Below the pieces are notes generated by a model. That model made no database searches and had not been told where the DNA came from. It saw only the letters and a list, made by a program, of their open reading frames with translations. A DNA stretch of 64,000 nt from Nephrocerus scutellatus (taxonomy: Eukaryota > Arthropoda > Insecta > Diptera > Pipunculidae). This document shows, piece after piece, positions 22,727 to 33,869 of the stretch (position 1 is the stretch's first letter; each line of letters begins with the position of its first letter). The translations under genes were made by a program, and so were the position numbers. The stretch covers positions 42,520,010 through 42,584,009 of the forward strand of contig OX352763.1 in the NCBI GenBank assembly GCA_947095585.1, in the 5' to 3' direction.

Positions 22727-23293
22727 GTAACCGGCCGATTCCACTAGCAGAATTCCACTAGACACAATTCAACTGGACACATTTCCACTGGCACAATTCA
22801 ACTTGGCACAATTCCACTGGGGAACAATTTAACTTGCACAATTCAACTTGTAAAGTTACACGGAACCGCAAATACAGAAATACACACATTAATATTTTAT
22901 TTGCGTTGGCATGGTTCTAATTGTACAAAATAACAATCGCGCTCGCGATTTACCACATAAATGCGTTTAATATTTTATTTGTGTAGGCGTGGTAATAAAA
23001 TATTTACTTATTGTTTTCTTAAAATTAACATTCTTTAACATTCGTATTCTTTCTTTAGTTAACTTTTGTTATAATTAAACGAATTCAACTTGCATAATTT
23101 TAGTCTTTGATAATCAAACGCATTTAGGGTGGTAATTCGCGCGCGCGATTATCAAAAAGTTAAATTGTGCAAGTTGAATTGTGCCAAGTTAAATTGTTTC
23201 CAGTGGAATTATGCCAAGTTGAATTGTGCCAGTTGAATTGTGTCCAGTGGAATTGTGTCTAGTGGAATTGTGCTAGTGGAATTGGCCTAGAAT
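22727..23293. mobile_element. Foldback-type element with long repetitive inverted arms
   Basis: The left arm (22733-22855) is built from 12-14 bp steps of CACAATTCAACT(G/T)G and CACAATTCCACT. The right arm (23158-23287) is its inverse (CAAGTTGAATTGTGCCAAG, CCAGTGGAATTGTGTC). Both arms start GGCC(A/G)ATTCCACTAG. Inside the arms are further partial inversions around CGCG(C)TCGCGATTACCAC and TAATTCGCGCGCGCGATTATC. The perfect 10-bp direct repeat CGTTTATTTG flanks it at 22717-22726 and 23294-23303. No transposase is inside. Foldback elements with 9-10 bp duplications belong to the Mutator-like group in flies; that link is by analogy. Confidence 0.88.
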
Positions 23294-23303
23294 CGTTTAT
23301 TTG
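23294..23303. other. Target-site duplication, right copy
   Basis: CGTTTATTTG, identical to 22717-22726. Confidence 0.85.
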
Positions 23304-25375
23304 CCACTTTTTTATTTTATTTAAATTCTTGATTTATTTAGTTCGGCGCCAGTTAACTATTAATAATTTTTAAAAAGTTGCTCTCAGATATCTGCGGTAA
23401 TTCCAATAATCTTTCACATTTTTTATTATCAAGAAAAAATTATCATTTCAAAATCTCAAAGTTTTGTATTCTCGTCATCAGCTTAGAAATGTTGAAGCTG
23501 GGGAAATTTAAAAATAAAATGAACCAATTTATGACTTGTGGATGGAGGTTGCTAAACGACAGTGTCTGTACGAATGTAATTTTATCTTTTTTTATGACCA
23601 TCTATAGGATAAGAGTATAAATGAATTGTTAAATTCTTCAACTTTGTTATTCTGTCGACTGCAATTCTTCCCTTAAAATGACCCAAGAAGCCTGTGCCGT
23701 AGACTTTTTAGCAAATATCTTTGAAAGAATGTGAGAGAAGCAGGGAAAACTTTCTGTCAAGTTTGTGCGACCCAACATTGTGGGGAAGAGGAAACACAAA
23801 AACCAGAAAAACAGGAATAAACGGCAAAACAAGGATGAGTTATTTGTTATTCAGTTGATATTGAGAAGATGGGAGTCTGCAGAAAGAATCTGATAATTAA
23901 AGTTTTACGAGTGCAGCACCTAAATAGAATTCCCTAGTATTTGATTAAAACATTTCTTTGTCCGTTTATCGTCTACCGCTTGGCCGTTAGGGAAAATCTC
24001 GCTTCACATTCTGTGAAATAAATTCCCTTAAATGCCGGAAATTCCCAGCTCAATTAATTAAATAGATCAGATAGAACGAGATTCCGAAAGCAACCAACAT
24101 TACCCACAACGTTCCAAATACGGGACATGTAAACTCCGTAAAATACGACGAACGTCATCTAAATCTAAATTCGTGGTAATGACTCTGGCAACAGGTTCGA
24201 GTTTCTCCTTATTTACCGGGAAATACATACTGAAGAATGTAATTTGGCCAATCCAAATGTTCAGATAACATACGTGGAATCGTTGATGTAACGGATTTTT
24301 CGGTTTTCTAAAATTGAAAGCCTGTTAGATTTGGATTTTATAGCTCAACAGGTAAGAAATGATTAATTTTAGTGACTTAAGGGAACAACATTTTCTTTGC
24401 TGTTGTATGTGATGTCATTTCTAGTGTTTAGAATATCACTTCCTGTTTCTATGAGAAAACAGTAGTTACAAATTGCACGGGTACTCACCCCGCACTGCGA
24501 TGCTCCGAGCCGTTAAGCAATTAAATCTTCTCGTCCCATCATCTGCATTCAACGAACCTTTAATTGAGTGAATAAACTTTGGGTTTCACCTCCATGGTTC
24601 GCAGACGCCATGCTGCTTCCGTGTTCTACTTCCAAAGTTTCTGAATGATGGAATTTCCTAATTAAATTGAAAGCATTTCTCCCTTTCGGAGAGTTTTCCT
24701 TGGCAATAATGTAGTGCAGTTCAACTTCTGCGAGGAAAATATTTTCTAGTTTATCTTTGGTTGTTGTCTGTCGGAACAAAAAATAATGCAATTCATGAAA
24801 CATAAATTCAATTCAGTTACTCACGAAGGACGGGTGAGCGCTACTGCGTAACAGTTCCAAAACAAATAAACTTAGTTTCCTGCAACAAAATCCAATGAAA
24901 CAATTTTAGACATCGGTAGCGAAGGATAGAACTGTGCAAGAATTTCTGCAGTAGAGCAGTAGAGAATTGATGGATTGTACAGGGTATTTTAAAGTGCGGT
25001 CTGTATGAATAAATTGTGATTTGTTTAGAATGCAATTGTTGTTGTTACTACAGACTTGACCTTTCGATAAATAAATGCAAAAAAATGAATTGTTTCTCAG
25101 GCTGTATATTTCGTAGCGTCATTCTGTTGAATACCATTGGTCATTGGTACCATCAGACATCAACACACTTCGCAGAGGTACCATGTGGGTGTATTGGCCT
25201 CGTGTTGATAAGCATTTGTTTTCCCCACTTCAAATTCGGAAGTTCTGTATTTTATACACCAATGGAAAATATTGCTAAAAAATTATTTCAAAATATCTTT
25301 TAAACATAATTCTAATTACAATAAAATTTACATAATAATTACATGAAAAACTAACGATGAGCAAAATTGGTTTTT
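23304..25375. other. AT-rich intergenic stretch, no gene recognised
   Basis: Only short ORFs. An isolated minus-strand ORF (24549-24803, 84 codons) has mixed composition but no motif. I could not support a gene. Confidence 0.4.
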
Positions 25376-25376
25376 A

Positions 25377-25465
25377 TCTTACAGTCTTGCCTGGGTCTTG
25401 CAGTAAGACCAAGACCAACCATTCATTTGCAAAACCAAGACCAAGACCAAGACCATGTATGCAAA
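25377..25465. repeat. GGTCTT/AAGACC hexamer cluster, copy 2
   Basis: CTTGCCTGGGTCTTGCA is followed by AAGACCAAGACC and AACCAAGACCAAGACCAAG. It is the same two-orientation hexamer design as 3400-3510. Confidence 0.6.
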
Positions 25466-25624
25466 ATCGCAAGCCTCTTGCATTTAAAGTTGCTTAATTG
25501 CTCAGTTGGTATTTATTTTCAAAAACTTCATATGTCGTATGTTTGGTACGTATAACAATACCAAACCTCAAAAACACAGAAAAAATGTATTCAGCAAGTC
25601 GGTTGTGTATTATAATATTTTCAG

Positions 25625-25901
25625 CAAAACCGTCTCTATAGAAAGCCCAAAAGTTTTCTTGACGCACAGATACATGCGAAAATTAGATGGATCGATCACT
25701 TTCAAAATCCATACAAAACTTTTCTGTTTTTCACTACCACATCTTGCGTTTCTCACTCTACCACCAGTTAGCGCTTTTCATAAGATGCGTTTGTTTATTT
25801 TTGCTACACTGTATTCACATCTCACAAATCCATTCGATTTTGTAATTTTTTTGTACTGCAATAGCAATGTGTAGAGTTGGCTTTCTATAGAGAGGATTTT
25901 G
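25625..25901. mobile_element. hAT-type MITE, copy 1
   Basis: Terminal inverted repeats: left CAAAACCGTCTCTATAGAAA then GCCC; right, reversed, CAAAATCCTCTCTATAGAAA then GCC. The interior shares ACCAGTTAG(C/A)GC(T/G)TTTCATAA with copy 2 at 30710-30982. The eight flanking bases match poorly, so the target duplication has decayed or one end was altered. Confidence 0.78.
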
Positions 25902-26009
25902 CTCTCGAAAGCATTGAACAATTTCTACTAAACTTGGTATACATATAACTTACCACCCGGTATCAAATAGAGTTTGTGAGGGGTTGGTCGATTGGGGCGG
26001 TTTACCAAT

Positions 26010-26550
26010 GTTAGTGTTGACTCTATAGTTTTCGGGGTCATTGAGGTGAATAATTATGGTACGCAACTCTATGGAGTGAAATTTGGTGAACCGTGCAACG
26101 CCGCCACGCCGGGCATTCAGTGAGCGGCTCAATGTCAGAGGGCCATTTTGATATCCCGCTTTTGACGTGTGTCGCAAGTCGCGTGTAGCGCGAGTGAAGC
26201 GTGGAAAAAAATTCTTTGAAATTGATTTTTTTAGCCTTTTCTAATTTAGCAATTTTCAATAAAGATATAGAGCATAATTTATACAAAAATTGATGGCAAA
26301 GATCAAATTGAAGTCGATCACAATTATTGAAGATCAAATTGAAAATTCTGAAGAACAAATTAACAAAACTTTGCTATCAGTAGGCATTTGCATATACAAA
26401 TCCTGTGTATAATTAAAGTATTAAAATGTTCGTGCCTTGGCACGACGGGCATTAAACTAGTTACCAAATAATAAACGACTGTGTGGCATGTTTCGATGTA
26501 TAATAAAACGTTGTACCCGAAAAACGAAGTTTTTTTACATTTACTTATAT
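26010..26550 (-). repeat. Dispersed repeat A, copy 1
   Basis: On the minus strand, 26550-26480 (AAGTAAATGTAAAAAAACTTC, TTTTTCGGGTACAA, ATACATCGAAAC) and 26225-26140 (CACGCTTCACTCG, CGACTTGCGACAC, AAAAGCGGGATATCAAA) match the plus strand of 55320-55640 in the same order. The middle part differs. AT-rich DNA alternates with CG-dinucleotide-rich blocks such as CACGCGTGTC-type words. A short block at 26015-26040 (TAGTTTTCGGGGTC) recurs at 39680. The class is unknown. Confidence 0.6.
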
Positions 26551-26554
26551 TTTA

Positions 26555-27089
26555 CTAGCTTTTCCCGGGAGCTCTGCCACCCGTACACGTGAAAGCACGC
26601 CTTGCCATCACTACCACATGAGGGGTGTTCTATTAGCTAAACCTAAACAAAGCGCCACCTTGATCGTATTCGCACTATGTGGTTTACCGATTTCTTGTTA
26701 AGATTCTGTGAAAGTTTCAGTTTGAGTTTTAATGTCGTATTACAAACAAACAGACATTCATTTTTATATACATACAAAAGATAATCAACAATCATCAACA
26801 ACAAAAGAGAAACGCTATGTCCCGCAATTGATAAATCTCGTAGGGTTCAGCCTGCGTTTGCAATGTAAGCGGAAAAAATGTAATTATTTACGACATCACA
26901 TTAGAAACCTCAAAAATAACAGTATTTCTCCACTATTTAATGGATGTTATTATACATATAAGCCTTCCTCTTCAATCACTCTATCTATTAAAAAAACCGC
27001 ATTAAAATCCGTTGCGTAGTTTTAAAGATCTAAGCGTACATAGGGATATAGGGACAGAGAAAGCGACTTTGTTTTATACTATGTAGTGA
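26555..27089 (-). mobile_element. Complete non-autonomous Helitron (535 bp)
   Basis: The minus strand begins TCACTACATAGTATAAAACA, a 5' terminus very common in insect Helitrons. It continues with AAGTCGCTTTCTCTGTCC and ends ...GTGGCAGAGCTCCCGGGAAA then AGCTAG, i.e. a short hairpin (GAGCTCCCGGGAAAAGCTC-like) followed by CTAG. It sits exactly between A and T, as Helitrons do, with no target duplication and no ORF. It cannot move on its own. Confidence 0.88.
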
Positions 27090-27169
27090 TAATGTACACA
27101 CACTAAATGGATTTGCACCCTCACAATGCTTAGCACGGTGTTTTAGGAAGTTGAAGAGAAGAAAAAAAA

Positions 27170-27606
27170 AAACAACCCATAAAAATTAAAATTTTTCTTG
27201 TAAATTCTCTAATCGGGGATACACACACACACACACACACACTGCGTGCTCGTTTTGTGGCAAAATCATTCACAAATGACGCAGCGGCAGCGAACAGCGC
27301 TGCTCACAAAGCACAGAGCTTAGACTTTGCCGTGATCTGATGCGATATAGCGATATTTAAAAATTGTATATTGGGGTCCCCAAGGGGCCGATCGCTCCAA
27401 ATTTTTACAAAAAGTATTTTCCATCGAAGACACACATGTGTATAAAATTTAAAGAAAACCGGGTAAATTTTGTAAAATATTTGTATGAGAGCCCCCCGAC
27501 CCCGCAAATTTTAATAGAAAGTGTTGTCTTAGGAGATATACATGTGTGCAAAATTTCAATAAAATCGGGCTGTAGGAAGTGGGTTAAAAATTGATCACAA
27601 GATTTG

Positions 27607-27652
<46 letters not shown>

Positions 27653-27696
27653 TAGCCAGCCAGCCACGGGCAAGTGAAGTTAATATAGAGAATTTA
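27170..27696 (-). mobile_element. HINE-like element, complete, with (TGGC)n microsatellite
   Basis: On the minus strand: 5' end TAAATTCTCTATATTAACTTC at 27696, then a (TGGC)n run (27605-27665), three tandem units, an extra roughly 130-bp insert (27240-27355), an (AC)n run, and the 3' end GATTAGAGAATTTACAAGAA, ATGGGTTGTTTTTT. The order 5' terminus, microsatellite, repeat units, 3' terminus is the same as at 48398-49180. Confidence 0.82.
27605..27665 (+). repeat. (GCCA)n microsatellite
   Basis: About 15 units, with one GCTA variant, inside the HINE-like element at 27170-27696. Confidence 0.95.
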
Positions 27697-28125
27697 AAAA
27701 TAAGATGTTTATGCCTTAAATGCCCGTAGTTTATACAGATTATTTTGCCATAATGGGTTAATGGTAGACCCGTAGGCGCGTGTTGTTGTACGCATATGTC
27801 GTATGGTTTTAAGGATGGTCGTATGGTTTATGGATGGATATTTCCTTTGAACACCGTTTGTGTGAAAGGCGTCAACAGTGACAAGCTAGAAACATTCATA
27901 AGATGTTCAAGCGACTCGATTATTTTCGCGATATTTGTACGAAATTTAGGCTTTCTGAGTTCGTAATGGATTTTGCATAAAAAAACCCAACACAAGTTTA
28001 TTAATTCACAAATTACAACTTTAATTAACAAAAGTAAAAAATAGCAAAATTTCACAAATTTACACTGATGATTATTTACTTACTAGTGAGTACCCGTCAA
28101 AAATGACGGTATCGTTTTTAAACTA

Positions 28126-28510
28126 TATTAACTTCGCGTGCACGTGGCTGGCTGGCTGGTCAGATTTTCTGATCATTTTTAAACCCACTTCCCATAGCCC
28201 GGTTTTTTTGAACTTTTGTACACATGTATATTTCCGGTGATAATACTTTCTTTTAAAATTTGAAAGGGATCGGGCTTCGGGTTCGTGGGGCTCCCATACA
28301 AATTTAAAAAAAAATTACCCGATTTTTTTCAAATTGTACACACATGTTTATACCAAATAAACAATACTTTTTCTTAAATTTGGTAGCGATCGGGCCCCGG
28401 GTTCGGCCGCAAGGCCCTTATACATTTTTTTAAATATTATATAGTGGCATCAGATACCGTCGTACTTTAATGACTGTGTGCGGTGTGTGCTGAGCAGTCG
28501 GCTGCGCTGC
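28126..28510 (+). mobile_element. HINE-like element, variant with another 3' part
   Basis: It starts AACTATATTAACTTCGCGTG, then a short (GGCT)n run and AACCCACTTCCCATAGCCCG, then two units. After 28440 it leaves the family and continues with GTGGCATCAGATACCGTCGT, ACTTTAATGACTGTGTG. The same tail follows a unit at 30500-30560, so this is a second, composite version of the family. Confidence 0.7.
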
Positions 28511-28844
28511 TTGGTTTTGGTGGTGGATTTTGATTGCAAAATCTATTCTGCCTGTTCATGGAAGCACTACGAGTTTGCGTCGCCATATTTTTAACTCGGC
28601 ACTTACACGGTTTTTAATAATGTCATTATTTTTAATAATGAACGAAAACAGAAAATTTCTGTTTCACATCATTTCTCAAGCATCAGTACACATTACTCCG
28701 ACTTACACAATCATTATTAATGCCATTTCACAAAGTTACCATTAATGTGCGTAATGGTATAAAAGTCGAATCGATTATGAACATTCCATTTCATCTTTAA
28801 GTAATATGTATGTATTTTGTTTACTAATGTCTCTTTCCAATTGC

Positions 28845-29085
28845 ACAAACCGTATCCGAAACCATACCAATAGGTTAGCTTTCAAAGTGACAGAGTTTTC
28901 GAGGTGAACGAGGTGAGTGCCCGATGTACCCGATTGCCGACGGGTAGCAAAGTAACATTATCGGTTACAAAACAAAGGTACATAAAATCAAACCGTACTC
29001 CGGGCACAGTTCGCAAATGCAACGTTAAACTGAAACCACGAGAAAGAAATCTTAGCTCACCCACAAATGAACCCAGCAAATGAAA
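28845..29085 (+). repeat. Dispersed repeat B, copy 2
   Basis: It matches 43030-43405 in the same orientation: ACCGTATCCGAAACCATACC, CGATTGCCGACGGGTAGCAAAG, TCGGTTACAAAAC, AAATCAAACCGT, CCACGAGA(A/G)AGAAAT. It lacks a middle piece present in copies 1 and 3. Confidence 0.7.
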
Positions 29086-29397
29086 CGAGACATAAATGTG
29101 TAATGCTTAATTCAACTTACTTACTTATATACTGAATTGTATTTTTTTTGATGTAGTTTTTTGTTGCTGATATCAACTGACAGATAGAACAACAAGTTTT
29201 CACAATATTCTGTCATTTGGCGTTTTCATAAATTAGTTCAGAGCAGTCAAAGAGTTCTCAAGAAAAATGCTCCTGTTTCTTATTTGCTCAGAGTATGAGC
29301 GTGCTCTAAGTGCTCAGAATAAAATGATCTGAAGGATTTTCAAATTTGACATCTGATGTCAAATGTCTCTTTCGATAATTTTCTCCAACAATAAAAA

Positions 29398-29482
29398 AAA
29401 TGACCCAGGATCGAGGGGCTCCCATATCAACTTCTGCGATTAGAGAATTTAGATGAAACATTTTAATTTTTATGGGTTGTTT
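29398..29482 (+). mobile_element. HINE-like element, 3' end only
   Basis: GATCGAGGGGCTCCCATATC and then GATTAGAGAATTTAGATGAAA with TTTTTATGGGTTGTTTA. Confidence 0.7.
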
Positions 29483-29884
29483 ATTTTTTGTACCATTTCA
29501 CCATTTTTCATCGGGGAAGCAAACGAACATATGGTGTGAATATGAACCAAGTCCAACCATAAACACACATTTTCGTAAATATATCGGTACCTAAAAGGTC
29601 CAAAAAACATAAGCTTATCGAAGCACCAAACAATCATATGGTGTAAATATGGCTTCGATACATATAGTGGTTTAGGCTGGATGAGGTGTCATAAAGTGAT
29701 ATATACCCATACATACAGTTATTAGTATTATAAATAGTTACTTACTTTAACTACTATTCACTTAGGTGGTAGCTCCATCGTAAGTACAGTAAGTAAGTAC
29801 AACAAGTCAGTTGAATTCCAAATAATAACTTAGCGTCAGAGTTTCTGTGTTTATACAAAATCACAGTTTTCATGGGCTTCATCT
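29483..29884. other. Intergenic stretch, nothing recognised
   Basis: No gene or repeat partner seen. Confidence 0.45.
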
Positions 29885-30145
29885 CTATTCTATTCTATTA
29901 TATTCGAAACCTTTCAAATCGACCTGTAATAAACGACCAGAAAGCTACTAGTTCAATCAAGCAGAGTTTATCGATTCCATAGGCATTCATTTGACAAAAC
30001 AAGTTGACAAAACAAGTTGATTCCGAGTACACAGTAGAGCTCAAACTTGCGGAATCTGGCCCAAGATTATCAGTAGAACGTTGCCTTCGAAAGCCGCTAT
30101 GGATCGGTGCAAGGAAAGAAAGTCTGTTTTTCACCAACATGAGAT
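29885..30145 (-). mobile_element. CR1/Jockey-like fragment, RT motif region
   Basis: On the minus strand SFLAPIHSGFRRQRSTDNLG matches the RT 'S-x-HSGFR-x-x-STD' block. It is followed after a gap by CQMNAYGIDK, seen also at about 7450. Sequence between them is lost, so it is a small dead relic of the 6590-7560 family. Confidence 0.65.
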
Positions 30146-30361
30146 GACTCCGGAAAAATAAGAAAGTGGAAAACCCTGCTTAATGGCAATGTTGAAGAAC
30201 ACAATGTCATCAGACACAGCAGATTTATGAATGTTAAGATCAATTAATACTTGAAGACTACGAAAGTATATCCATCCCGGAGAGTATTCGACTGTTGGAA
30301 GTATATGCAGTGGAATCGCGATATCTGGTAGCGTGGAGTTTGCTGCAAAGTGTGACGCTGA

Positions 30362-30560
30362 TCAATTTTTAACCCACTTCTCAAAGCCCATTTTTATTGA
30401 AATTTTGCACACATGTATATTTCCGGTGACAATACTTTCTATTAAAATTTCAGAGCGATCAGGCTGCGGGATCGGGGGGCTCCAATACAAATTTTCCATT
30501 TAGCGGCATCCGATCATATCATACTATAATGACTGTGTTCAGTGTGCGCTGATAAGTGAT
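30362..30560 (+). mobile_element. HINE-like variant fragment
   Basis: TTTTTAACCCACTTCTCAAA, TTTGCACACATGTATATTTC, GACAATACTTTCTATT and CGGGGGGCTCCAATACA form a first unit. Then comes the alternative tail GCGGCATCCGATC, ACTATAATGACTGTGTTC shared with 28441-28500. Confidence 0.7.
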
Positions 30561-30709
30561 GCAATGTAGGCAGTGCTTAACTATTAACTTAACTTAACTT
30601 AAATATTTTTATACAAAACTGAATTGTGCAGCAATTGAAATGTGTTGTACACTCAGATGTGTGAGTGCATTTTTAACTTGTGTTTTGTACAATATTACGA
30701 CTACGAGTA

Positions 30710-30982
30710 CAAAACCTTCTCTATAGAAATCCCAACTGTATGCATACTAATGCTGTAAAAGAACGGGAAATATTTATGGGTTTGTGACAGGTGAATACAG
30801 AGTAGAAGAGATAAGCAGAGGCATTTTATGAAACGCTCTAACTGGTCGTAGTGAAAAGAGCGTGAAACGTAATTTGTGGCAGCAAAACGCAGAATGGTTT
30901 TTGCTTGGCTTTTGCTCTTAATTTAATCAGCAATACATAAATATACAAGAAAACAGTTGGGCTTTCTATAGAGAAGGTTTTG
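30710..30982. mobile_element. hAT-type MITE, copy 2, with perfect 8-bp target duplication
   Basis: It begins CAAAACCTTCTCTATAGAAA and ends with the inverse TTTCTATAGAGAAGGTTTTG; the inverted repeat spans about 27 bp with few mismatches (CCCAACTG/CAGTTGGG inside). TACGAGTA is duplicated exactly at 30702-30709 and 30983-30990. Eight-base duplication and CA...TG-type ends fit the hAT superfamily. No transposase is inside, so it depends on an outside one. Confidence 0.9.
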
Positions 30983-31139
30983 TACGAGTATATGAAGAAC
31001 TGGTTACGCACTCACACTGCTTTACAGCTTAACTCAACTCAAAACAAATAATTTAGTGGTACTTCGTACGTCATTGTTGCACATCGTACCAACCGTGCGC
31101 TATGGCTGCTATGTTTTCACCACAAAATGGCGAATTTCA

Positions 31140-31862
31140 CCACAAAATCGAATCTCCGATCGGAGAATTTACAAGAAAAATTTAAATTTTTAAATTCGGT
31201 TGCCCATGATACGTTTGTCTGTCGGACGACGTCTGTTTGTCGTGGAATCTTGCGATAAATTTTAAACCCACTTTTAAAAGCCCGATTTTATTGAAATTTT
31301 GCACACATGAGGCCCGAGGGGTGCCCATATAAAATTTTTAAAAAATTACGATTTTCTTAAAATTTTATACACGTGTGTATCTCTGATGGACAACACTAAT
31401 TGTAACTAATTGCTTCATACAAATATAAAATAAAAATTAACCCTGAGGCCCGAGGGGTGCCCGTATAAATTTTAAAAATTAGCCGGATTTTCTTCATATT
31501 TTTAAGATATGTTTATCCCGATGGACAAAAGTTTTTGTAAAATTTTTGAAGCGAATGCGCCCTATGGCGGGGCGGGGCCATAAAAGATTTTTTTAAAAAT
31601 TACCCCGATTTACTTTAAATTTTAAACATATGTGTATCTCCGATAGACCGAACATTTTGTAAAAATTATTGAGTTTTTATTTGAATTTTTTTCCCATACA
31701 AATTTTTTTTATCTCCGGTAAGAACAGTTTTTTAAAATTTTGAAGTGAAGGGGGCTCTGAAATTAATTTTTTCCCAACTAACCCGGTTCTGACTTTGCAT
31801 ACATATGTATCTCCTATTAGAGAATTTACATGAAAAATTTTAATTTTTTTGGGTTGTTTTTT
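31140..31862 (+). mobile_element. HINE-like element, nearly complete, preceded by a second 3' end
   Basis: 31145-31185 is a 3' end (GATCGGAGAATTTACAAGAA). It is followed at 31200 by a first-unit region (GTTTGTCTGTCGGACGACG, GTGGAATCTTGCGATAAATT, AACCCACTTTTAAAAGCCCG) and about five tandem units. The final 3' end is CTCCTATTAGAGAATTTACATG and TTTGGGTTGTTTTTTT. Two copies are therefore joined head to tail. Confidence 0.8.
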
Positions 31863-31869
31863 TAATTCG

Positions 31870-32125
31870 CTATAGTAACTTTGTGTCCGGATCTGTTGGT
31901 TTGTTTATCGCCAAATATTTTGATAAATTTTTAATATAATAATTTTTAATGATACCACCTTCTATAAAAAAAATTGCTAGTTATCGGGCCTCAGGGCAAA
32001 GATGCTTACCATACACATTTTTTTTTACATTAACACGATTTTATTCAAAATTTGTACACATTTGTTTCTCTCATGACAACACTTTCTGTAAAATTGTGCT
32101 AGTTAGCAGGTCACGGTCACGGGAC
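31870..32125 (+). mobile_element. HINE-like element, 5' region fragment
   Basis: GTCCGGATCTGTTGGTTTG, a short TTTG run, then one unit (GTTATCGGGCCTCAGGGC, CACGATTTTATTCAAAATTT, CATGACAACACTTTCTG). It stops near 32125 without a 3' end. Confidence 0.6.
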
Positions 32126-33865
32126 CGAGGTGCTGCGATTTCCGTCTCACAAGGTACAAGTTTATCACTTAACATCAGCCTTATTAGGTTGAAATGATGG
32201 TAGTATGGTTTTCCTGATCTATTCAAAAAAGGCAGGAGCGACGTTAATGTTTAGTATCCTGTTTGAGTTACATGGGCTAGCATGGGCTAAAACAAGGCAG
32301 TTGCCCAAATTCGCCCAATTTTTAACTGATATGAAGAGTTGTCAATCGAACAGTATCTTCACTTCTGTTTCTTCAGATACAGCTACTAATTTAGTTAATT
32401 CAGTCCAATCGAACGCGGCTCATATCGTTCATTCTGCTGCAGAGAAACTGGCTGTAGCTAAAACAACAACGATAGGTTATATGTGGCGTAGTACTTTGCG
32501 TTTTATAAAAGCGGCAATGCAAGTTCAAGTGGTGTACAAAACACACCGATGCGAGTAGTAAAGGTAAAAGCTCCAGGCAAATGCATCAGTTGAATTCCTG
32601 TCTTCGGTTGCGCAGTATATCTTTTTCTAAAAGAAACACATCTCATTCGAAAATATTTTTTTGTTACTTTATTGTTCATTTGCATTTGAATAGCAACATG
32701 CACACATACGAGTACACATACAATACCCCAACCCACCACGTTAAGCTTAGCAACCTGATAAAATATAAAATTCCTCGAATTTACTTAGCTCCCGTCTTCT
32801 ACTCGTACGTTTCAACAAAATGTCGGCAGGATGCAAGGAAAAAAATGGTTTCATCTGTGGAAATGATAACGGAGGATGCAGTAGCCCGATGAACAGAAGC
32901 GCCTATAGAGGGAATACCTTCTGTAAATGTATTAAAATGGATTTTTTATTAAGTGCTACAGTTTAAAAGTTTGTATCGCTTTTTTCTATGTAGTTGCAGA
33001 GCTCTTGTGACTTTGTCCTTTTGATAAAAATCAAAAGTACTCTCTCGCTCAATGCCTTTTAAAATGAAATACTATAACGAACGGTAAAAAGCACTTGCTA
33101 AAAGGACCTCTGACACTCGCGAGTTGTATTTAAATTTGGCGGAAATTGTTTTTTCACGAATTTTAGGAAAATTTATAGAATGCACATGAAAGCACTTCGT
33201 TGGACAAACTGTACAAAATATTACGTTAGGAGCAGGTGAGGCATGTGTAAGTGTGATGGGCTATAACATATTAGTAATAAGCTTTAACATTCCAATACTT
33301 GGCTAGAAAATTGCCCTATGATAGGTAATTTAGACCTCGGATTTGAGGTTAAACCGAAGCCATCGTTATGGTTTAGATTCACTGGTGTCGTATGTATTTA
33401 GATCTTTTTAGTAACAAATGTTAAATAAATTAATAAGAACGGAAGAAAATCAAAAGATCAATTCAATGCAAACCTATTCACACAATTACATACTAAAGAA
33501 TTTTTCTTGAATATTTAAAGAGAGTCCTACGAAAAGTACAACAATGTTCAATAAGGAAAATTTGATTGAAAATGTTGTCATAAACTTTGGATATAAATAC
33601 TTGTTTCCTAATGTTTCTAATTCTTTTTTTCGATTTCTGATAACATCTCAGAAAATCTCCAAAATCGCCAGCCAATGAACTCGATTTTTCGCAGATACTA
33701 TATACAGTTCCCATTATATTTCTGTGTTCACATACACAGTTAAGTTGATGTATGAAGCAATCTAGATGTAGAGCCATCAATGAGGGCTAAAGAGCACAAT
33801 ATTCCAGTATATGAGTGCTCGAATGTGAACCCAACCACACAAAACAATTTCTCCTTGTTCTATCC
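32126..33865. other. Intergenic stretch with one unexplained ORF
   Basis: The plus-strand ORF at 32205-32558 (117 codons) has an ordinary amino-acid mix in its second half (QLPKFAQFLTDMKSCQSN, then NLVNSVQSNAAHIVHSAAEK), but I recognise no family and see no clear splice or promoter context. Nothing else is recognised here. Confidence 0.3.
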
Positions 33866-33869
33866 AAAT

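Noticed and set aside
22733..23287. CRISPR-like or satellite array (regular short steps)
   Set aside because: The steps lie in two inverted arms with a flanking duplication, i.e. a transposable element, with no spacer structure.
24549..24803. Minus-strand ORF of 84 codons as a host gene
   Set aside because: Reasonable amino-acid mix, and GTGAGT follows downstream, but no motif, signal or partner exon supports it.
32205..32558. 117-codon ORF as a host gene
   Set aside because: No recognisable domain, splice context or regulatory signals; kept only as a remark.
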